Source: a bacterium
GTDB taxonomy: Bacteria; Cyanobacteriota; Sericytochromatia; S15B-MN24; VGJW01
DNA: 9,287 nt
NCBI GenBank assembly: GCA_021790035.1
Contig: JAJYIO010000067.1
Span: 1-9,287 of the forward strand
Direction of reading: 5' to 3'
A model generated the notes under the pieces. That model worked only from the letters and a program-made list of their open reading frames with translations. It searched no databases and was not told the origin of the DNA. Of the stretch, positions 5,875 to 9,287 are shown piece by piece. Both the position numbers and the translations under genes were made by a program. Positions within the stretch are counted from its first letter, which is position 1; every line of letters starts with the position of its first letter.

Positions 5875-8616
5875 GTGTCCAGCGAGGTGCGCGGAGCGCG
5901 CGTCCTGGCCTACGACGTGCCGGTCCGGCTCGGGAACGTCGAGGCCACGGCCGAAGCTGCCGACCTCGAACTGTTGCCGTCGCATGGGGCTGTCAACCTG
6001 GACGCGGCGAGCCATCCCATGGACGTCCACGCGGCAAGAATCGACATTCCCGGGTCCGAGATCGAGCAGGTCGTTCAGCAGAAGGCGGCCAAGGCCGGGG
6101 TCAACCTGGCGGTTCGGCTCACGGGCCACGATTCGTTCGTCGCCAGCGGCAAGGCGCGCGGTCTGCCATTTGCCGCCAAGGGGCGCCTCTCGACCCGGCA
6201 AGGCAAGTTCGCGGCCGTCGTGACCTCCGTCGACGTCACCGATCACGGGCTCGAGGCCCAGGTGGACGTCCCTGCGGGCAAGGCCCGGGTGCACGCCTCC
6301 AATGCCCAGCTGCTGCAGCTTGTGGACGGATCTCTGTCGGGACTGTCGGGTCGCTCGGGCGCAGCCGGCTCCTGGATCGTCAAGCCCCGGATCACCTGGA
6401 AATCGGCCAGCAGCTTCGAGCTGTCCGGACTTCTGCCGGCCGCGATGGGCGGCTATCCCATCAAGGTCGACGCCACCCTCCAGGCCCCTGGCCAGGGCGG
6501 AACGCTCGGGCTTCGTGTGGGCTCGATACGGGTGGCCGTACCCGGCGCCCCGGCCAGCGTGGACCTCGCAGCGGGCACGGCCACGGCCCACGTCTCCTTG
6601 AGCACGATCGGTCAGGCGATCCAGTCCGGGCCCGGCTGGTTCGGGGGGCAGCTCCAGTGGCTCGACGCCAACCACGTCAAGGCGCAGGGGGATCTCGTGG
6701 TCCCGGAGCCGCTCGCCATGTTTGCGGGGCCCACGGCCCGATTGACCGCCACGTCCTCAGTTGCTGCCGTCAATGGCAAGGTCGTGGCAGCTCTCCAGCG
6801 GCTCGAGGTGACTGGAAGCGGGTACTCGCTGACGTATACGCCGGCTTCCAGGTCAGGCACGGCGCACTTCGACGATGCCATGCTGACCGGGGCTCTGGGC
6901 AAGATTTTCGGCGGCAAGGTGCAGGTCCAGCAGATCCAGAGCCTGGCCGACGGTCAGATCCAGGTCCAGGTCCAGGCGCTCGGCTCCAGGTTTTCGGTGA
7001 CCGGCCAGGTGTCCGGCGTCCAGGATGGCAAGGTGGTACTGCAGTTGCAGGGCATCGCGGCCCTCGAGGGCTCGTCGAGGATTCCGGTAACGTTCGATCC
7101 TGCAACCAACCGCATCCACGCCACGGTCCCGCCCAACGCGCTGGCCGCGATGCCCGGCGTCGGGACGCTCTCGCGCTACCAGCTCACGCCTCTGGCCGGG
7201 GATCGCCTGGAGGCCCGGAGCACCAAGCGCTTCTTCGGCATTCCCCTCCCGGTCCAGACCCAGGGGTCGGTCACCCTGGATTCCAAGGGGCGGCTCGATT
7301 ACTCGGTCGATAGCGCATCGATCCTCGGCGTCCCCATCCTCGGCATGCTGCGCCTGGCCGGCAAGAGCCTTCAGGACGTCGAGGGCGGAGACTGGAGCGG
7401 CAACACGCTGCATGTCACCCCCAAGCTTCCGGCCCAGCTCCGGTTGGCATCCTTCCATACCCAGCCCGGGGCCTTCGAGGTTGACCTAGTCCCCCCGGAT
7501 TCCGTCGCCAAAGAGGCGCGTAGCCTGGATCTTCAGGGGGGCCACCTGGAGTTCGACCCGGGCTCCATCTTGCCGATGCCGGGTCGCCTCACATCGGTGT
7601 CCGTCGATGCAACCGGCCTCTCCGCCGACTTTCGGGTCGACCCTTCCAGCCTCGCGGGACTGGTGCAGTTGCCTCGTGGCATCGCCTTCGATGGCCAGTC
7701 CCTGTCGATCGATCCCGCCCTGGCGCTGGGACGCACCCTTCCGGGCAAGCTCGTCCAGGTGTCGGGATCGGCCTCCGGCGTAAATGCCACGGTCGCCCTG
7801 GATCCCGCCTTGCTGCAGCGTCTCCATTCGCTTCCTCGCGGCGTGCAGCTGCAGGGCGACTTGATCGAGGTCGATCCCGGAGCGGCGGGCCTTCCGGGCA
7901 AGGTGGAGTCCGCCTCGGGGGGAGCGAACGGCCTCGACGTCGAACTCGCGATTTCGCGCCAGGAACTCGCATCTCTATGGAACTTTCACGGGGCCAGCGG
8001 TCTGGCCTGGGATGGCGAGGCCTTGACGATCGATCCGGCGGCGCTGCAGCCTGGCGCCAGGGCGCAAGCCCGCGGGATCCAGGTTCGCAATGGCGACCTC
8101 GTGGTGGACCTCGGGGACGGCACGCCCCTGCCCACTCCCGGCAAGCCTGCCGGCCTCTATATCAGCGACCCCGGCGTGGTGCAGGCCAAGGGGATGGACA
8201 TCCGCGGGCTCCAGGCAGTGGTCACGCCCAACGCGCCCGGGGCGCCGGTGGATCTTACCAACATCGGCAGCGACCACGTCGCGGTCAACGCGGGCCAGGT
8301 CCGAGTCTCTGCCGCCCAGATCGACCAGATGATCCACAAGGTGATGAGCCCGGCGGACCTGGCTCGCTACCAGCCACGATTCGTCGGTGGCAAGGTCCAC
8401 GTGACGGTGCCGGTCGCATTCTTCCACCTCGGAGTTTCCCTGGCGTTCCACAAGACGGCGGACGGCAAGCTCGAGCTCAGTCCGACAGGCTTCATCGGGT
8501 CGCTTTTTGGCGGCAGCCATTCGATCACGATCGATATCGCCAAGTCCCTCGGCATCGACATCGCCCCGCTCAAGGACGTTCAGGCCGACTCGTCGGGCCT
8601 CACGTTGACCTTCTGA
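5875..8616 (+). CDS. Large modular beta-rich protein, LmeA/DUF2993-like repeats; function unknown
   Basis: The 913-residue product starts at GTG 5875, with GGGAGGG 5 bp upstream; no other in-frame start exists before the TGA at 5779. The N-terminal part (about 4-125) resembles the LmeA/DUF2993 family of phospholipid-binding proteins of actinobacteria and cyanobacteria (VHAARIDIPGSEIEQVV, then a short hairpin pattern ending in GK-F-A-A-V-V). Similar modules recur at about 138-224, 236-317, 328-399, 414-485 and 800-873 (VNAGQVRVSAAQIDQMI). Residues about 507-747 hold five tandem units with the pattern G-(I/V/L)-xxxG-xx-L-x-(I/V)-DP ... LPGK ... G(L/V)-x-(A/V)-x-(V/F)-x-(L/V)-DP. No cysteine occurs in the whole protein, no signal peptide is visible and no transmembrane helix stands out. 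A lipid-binding or envelope-scaffold role is an inference; the family link is by pattern only. AsmA/TamB-like lipid-transfer proteins are an alternative, but their N-terminal membrane helix is absent. Confidence 0.75.
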   Translation: MSSEVRGARVLAYDVPVRLGNVEATAEAADLELLPSHGAVNLDAASHPMDVHAARIDIPGSEIEQVVQQKAAKAGVNLAVRLTGHDSFVASGKARGLPFAAKGRLSTRQGKFAAVVTSVDVTDHGLEAQVDVPAGKARVHASNAQLLQLVDGSLSGLSGRSGAAGSWIVKPRITWKSASSFELSGLLPAAMGGYPIKVDATLQAPGQGGTLGLRVGSIRVAVPGAPASVDLAAGTATAHVSLSTIGQAIQSGPGWFGGQLQWLDANHVKAQGDLVVPEPLAMFAGPTARLTATSSVAAVNGKVVAALQRLEVTGSGYSLTYTPASRSGTAHFDDAMLTGALGKIFGGKVQVQQIQSLADGQIQVQVQALGSRFSVTGQVSGVQDGKVVLQLQGIAALEGSSRIPVTFDPATNRIHATVPPNALAAMPGVGTLSRYQLTPLAGDRLEARSTKRFFGIPLPVQTQGSVTLDSKGRLDYSVDSASILGVPILGMLRLAGKSLQDVEGGDWSGNTLHVTPKLPAQLRLASFHTQPGAFEVDLVPPDSVAKEARSLDLQGGHLEFDPGSILPMPGRLTSVSVDATGLSADFRVDPSSLAGLVQLPRGIAFDGQSLSIDPALALGRTLPGKLVQVSGSASGVNATVALDPALLQRLHSLPRGVQLQGDLIEVDPGAAGLPGKVESASGGANGLDVELAISRQELASLWNFHGASGLAWDGEALTIDPAALQPGARAQARGIQVRNGDLVVDLGDGTPLPTPGKPAGLYISDPGVVQAKGMDIRGLQAVVTPNAPGAPVDLTNIGSDHVAVNAGQVRVSAAQIDQMIHKVMSPADLARYQPRFVGGKVHVTVPVAFFHLGVSLAFHKTADGKLELSPTGFIGSLFGGSHSITIDIAKSLGIDIAPLKDVQADSSGLTLTF

Positions 8617-8657
8617 CGAGTCACCCACCCTCTGCGCCGACACTCTCGAATGAAACG

Positions 8658-8676
8658 CCACCTGCCGAGCGGGGCC
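8658..8676 (+). repeat. 19-bp direct repeat, copy 1
   Basis: CCACCTGCCGAGCGGGGCC occurs here and again, identically, 62 bp further on (8720-8738). Neither copy lies in a supported gene. Copy 1 runs into the hairpin at 8669-8694. The repeat may belong to a REP-like family dispersed in the genome; only two copies are seen in this window. Confidence 0.7.
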
Positions 8677-8694
8677 ACGCAGCAGCGTGCCCGC
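8669..8694 (+). other. Strong hairpin downstream of the 913-codon gene
   Basis: GCGGG (8669-8673) pairs with CCCGC (8690-8694), and CACGC (8676-8680) pairs with GCGTG (8685-8689), around the loop AGCA with a two-base bulge (GC, 8674-8675). The 10-bp GC-rich stem begins 53 bp after the stop codon. Only TAGTTT follows, after a G-rich run, so intrinsic termination is uncertain. It overlaps copy 1 of the 19-bp repeat and may be part of a REP-like element. Confidence 0.5.
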
Positions 8695-8719
8695 AGCGGG
8701 GGGTAGTTTGGGGAGGTTC

Positions 8720-8738
8720 CCACCTGCCGAGCGGGGCC
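8720..8738 (+). repeat. 19-bp direct repeat, copy 2
   Basis: Exact second copy of the repeat at 8658-8676. Its surroundings differ: it is preceded by AGGT-TCCC-ACCT (8714-8725), which can form a small stem and overlaps its first bases. The palindrome CGGGGCCCCG follows at 8732-8741 with short outer arms CCTGC (8723-8727) and GCAGG. The rest of the gap to 8852 shows no gene or clear promoter. Confidence 0.7.
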
Positions 8739-8852
8739 CCGAGCAGGCCGTTCGAGGGCCTCGCCCGGCAACCTGCAAACGGCCCCTGGATCCATCGCTT
8801 GCCTTGCCAGGCCGGATCGGGCAACATGCAGGAGTTTTCCGGAACGAGGCGG

Positions 8853-9125
8853 ATGCGGCTCGATAAGTGGCTCAAGGTGTCCAGGCTCATCAAGCGCCGT
8901 ACAGTGGCGGGGGCCCTCTGCGACGACGGGCGCGTGCTTCTGAACGGTAGGGTGGCCAAGGCCCACAGCGAAGTCAAACCGGACGATCGCCTCTCTCTTG
9001 TCTTTGGCGGCAAGACCCTTGCCGTCACGGTCTTGAGGGTTCCCGACGGCCCGGTCCAGGCTGCCCAGGCCGCTTTTCTCTACCGGAACGACAAAGGAGA
9101 CGACCTTGACCTCGGCCCGCACTAA
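8853..9125 (+). CDS. rqcP: S4-domain RNA-binding protein, RqcP/YabO-like ribosome quality-control factor
   Basis: The product has 90 residues, close to the length of B. subtilis RqcP (YabO). The beginning MRLDKWLKVSRLIKRRTVA is nearly the same as the RqcP N-terminus, followed by DDGRVLLNGRVAKAHSEVKP (24-43) and DRLSLVF, the S4 RNA-binding fold. RqcP binds the 50S subunit with RqcH and supports poly-alanine tailing of stalled nascent chains; some relatives (Hsp15/HslR) recycle 50S subunits with trapped tRNA-peptide. The ATG at 8853 is preferred because it gives the family N-terminus; GGAACGAGG lies just upstream. An in-frame ATG at 8826 would add nine residues (MQEFSGTRR), and the frame stays open far upstream, but that part is a shadow of the preceding gene. 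Enolase begins 31 bp after the stop, so the two may be co-transcribed. The gene name is by similarity. Confidence 0.87.
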   Translation: MRLDKWLKVSRLIKRRTVAGALCDDGRVLLNGRVAKAHSEVKPDDRLSLVFGGKTLAVTVLRVPDGPVQAAQAAFLYRNDKGDDLDLGPH

Positions 9126-9156
9126 CGACTTCGTCACTACAGAGAAGGACATCGCC

Positions 9157-9287
9157 ATGTCACCTACGATCGTCGATGACGTCTACGCCCGCGAAATCCT
9201 GGATTCCCGCGGGAATCCCACGATCGAGGGGGACGTGCTCCTGGCCGGGGGGGCGAGGGGACGGGCCGCCGTGCCTTCCGGGGCGTC
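9157..9287 (+). CDS. eno: Enolase (phosphopyruvate hydratase), N-terminal part, cut by the window end
   Basis: ATG 9157 follows a good ribosome binding site (AGAAGGA, 9143-9149, 7 bp spacing). The 43 complete codons read MSPTIVDDVYAREILDSRGN followed by PTIEGDVLLAGGARGRAAVP and SGA(S). This is the enolase N-terminus: the REILDSRGNPT(I/V)E motif and the start of the SGAS(T) mobile loop, whose serine binds the second magnesium ion. Enolase interconverts 2-phosphoglycerate and phosphoenolpyruvate in glycolysis, in the cytoplasm, and is also an RNA-degradosome component in some bacteria. The catalytic residues of the barrel lie beyond the window. It is preceded by the S4-domain gene with only 31 bp between them. 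Confidence 0.97.
   Translation, partial: MSPTIVDDVYAREILDSRGNPTIEGDVLLAGGARGRAAVPSGA

Noticed and set aside
4906..6675. 589-codon - strand frame spanning parts of three + strand features
   Set aside because: It covers gatC, the lipoprotein gene, a gap and the start of the large gene; no domain is recognisable and the composition is that of a shadow.
8658..8738. Two repeat copies as a minimal CRISPR array
   Set aside because: Only two copies of 19 bp are present, with no further repeats, no leader and no cas gene nearby.
7977..8852. Long upstream extension of the S4-domain reading frame
   Set aside because: The part before 8826 runs out of frame through the end of the 913-codon gene and is Pro/Arg/Gly-rich; the family N-terminus is at 8853.

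Overview
The window is strongly GC-rich, and every supported gene is on the + strand. It opens with the last 72 codons of nuoL/ndhF, followed by nuoM (278-1783) and nuoN (3165-4628), which encode the three antiporter-like proton-pumping membrane subunits of respiratory complex I. Details of NuoM and NuoN resemble the cyanobacterial NdhD/NdhB style, for example WELELIPMYFLIAIWGG in NuoM and YEGAPVPVAAFLSVGSKIAGF in NuoN. With the GC-rich DNA and the LmeA/DUF2993-like protein downstream, this hints at a bacterium near the cyanobacterial lineage, possibly a non-photosynthetic sister group. That placement is an inference from remembered family sequences, not a search result.

Layout. A predicted exported right-handed beta-helix protein (1914-3074) sits between nuoM and nuoN, where complex I operons normally run straight through. 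After nuoN comes a lone gatC (4731-5015), the small subunit of the Asp/Glu-tRNA amidotransferase, without gatA or gatB beside it. A possible promoter and a hairpin leader precede a small lipoprotein gene (5110-5610). Its product has a TlpA/ResA-like thioredoxin fold in which both cysteines of the CXXC site are replaced. A 264-bp gap with no recognisable gene leads to a 913-codon gene (5875-8616). That gene starts with GTG, encodes no cysteine, and appears to consist of repeated LmeA/DUF2993-like beta modules plus about five tandem units of roughly 40-55 residues. The 236-bp gap after it carries two copies of an exact 19-bp repeat, one leading into a strong hairpin. The window ends with an S4-domain RNA-binding protein closely resembling RqcP/YabO of ribosome-associated quality control (8853-9125) and the first 43 codons of enolase (9157 onward).

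How the genes fit together. NuoL, NuoM and NuoN form the proton-translocating arm of NADH-quinone oxidoreductase in the cytoplasmic membrane. The beta-helix protein and the lipoprotein are predicted to act outside the cytoplasm. GatC, RqcP-like and enolase are housekeeping genes of translation and glycolysis. No CRISPR array, tRNA, rRNA, insertion sequence or phage gene was seen. The points most worth a second look are the beta-helix gene inside the nuo cluster, the large modular cysteine-free protein, the CXXC-less thioredoxin-like lipoprotein, and the repeat/hairpin element at 8658-8740.
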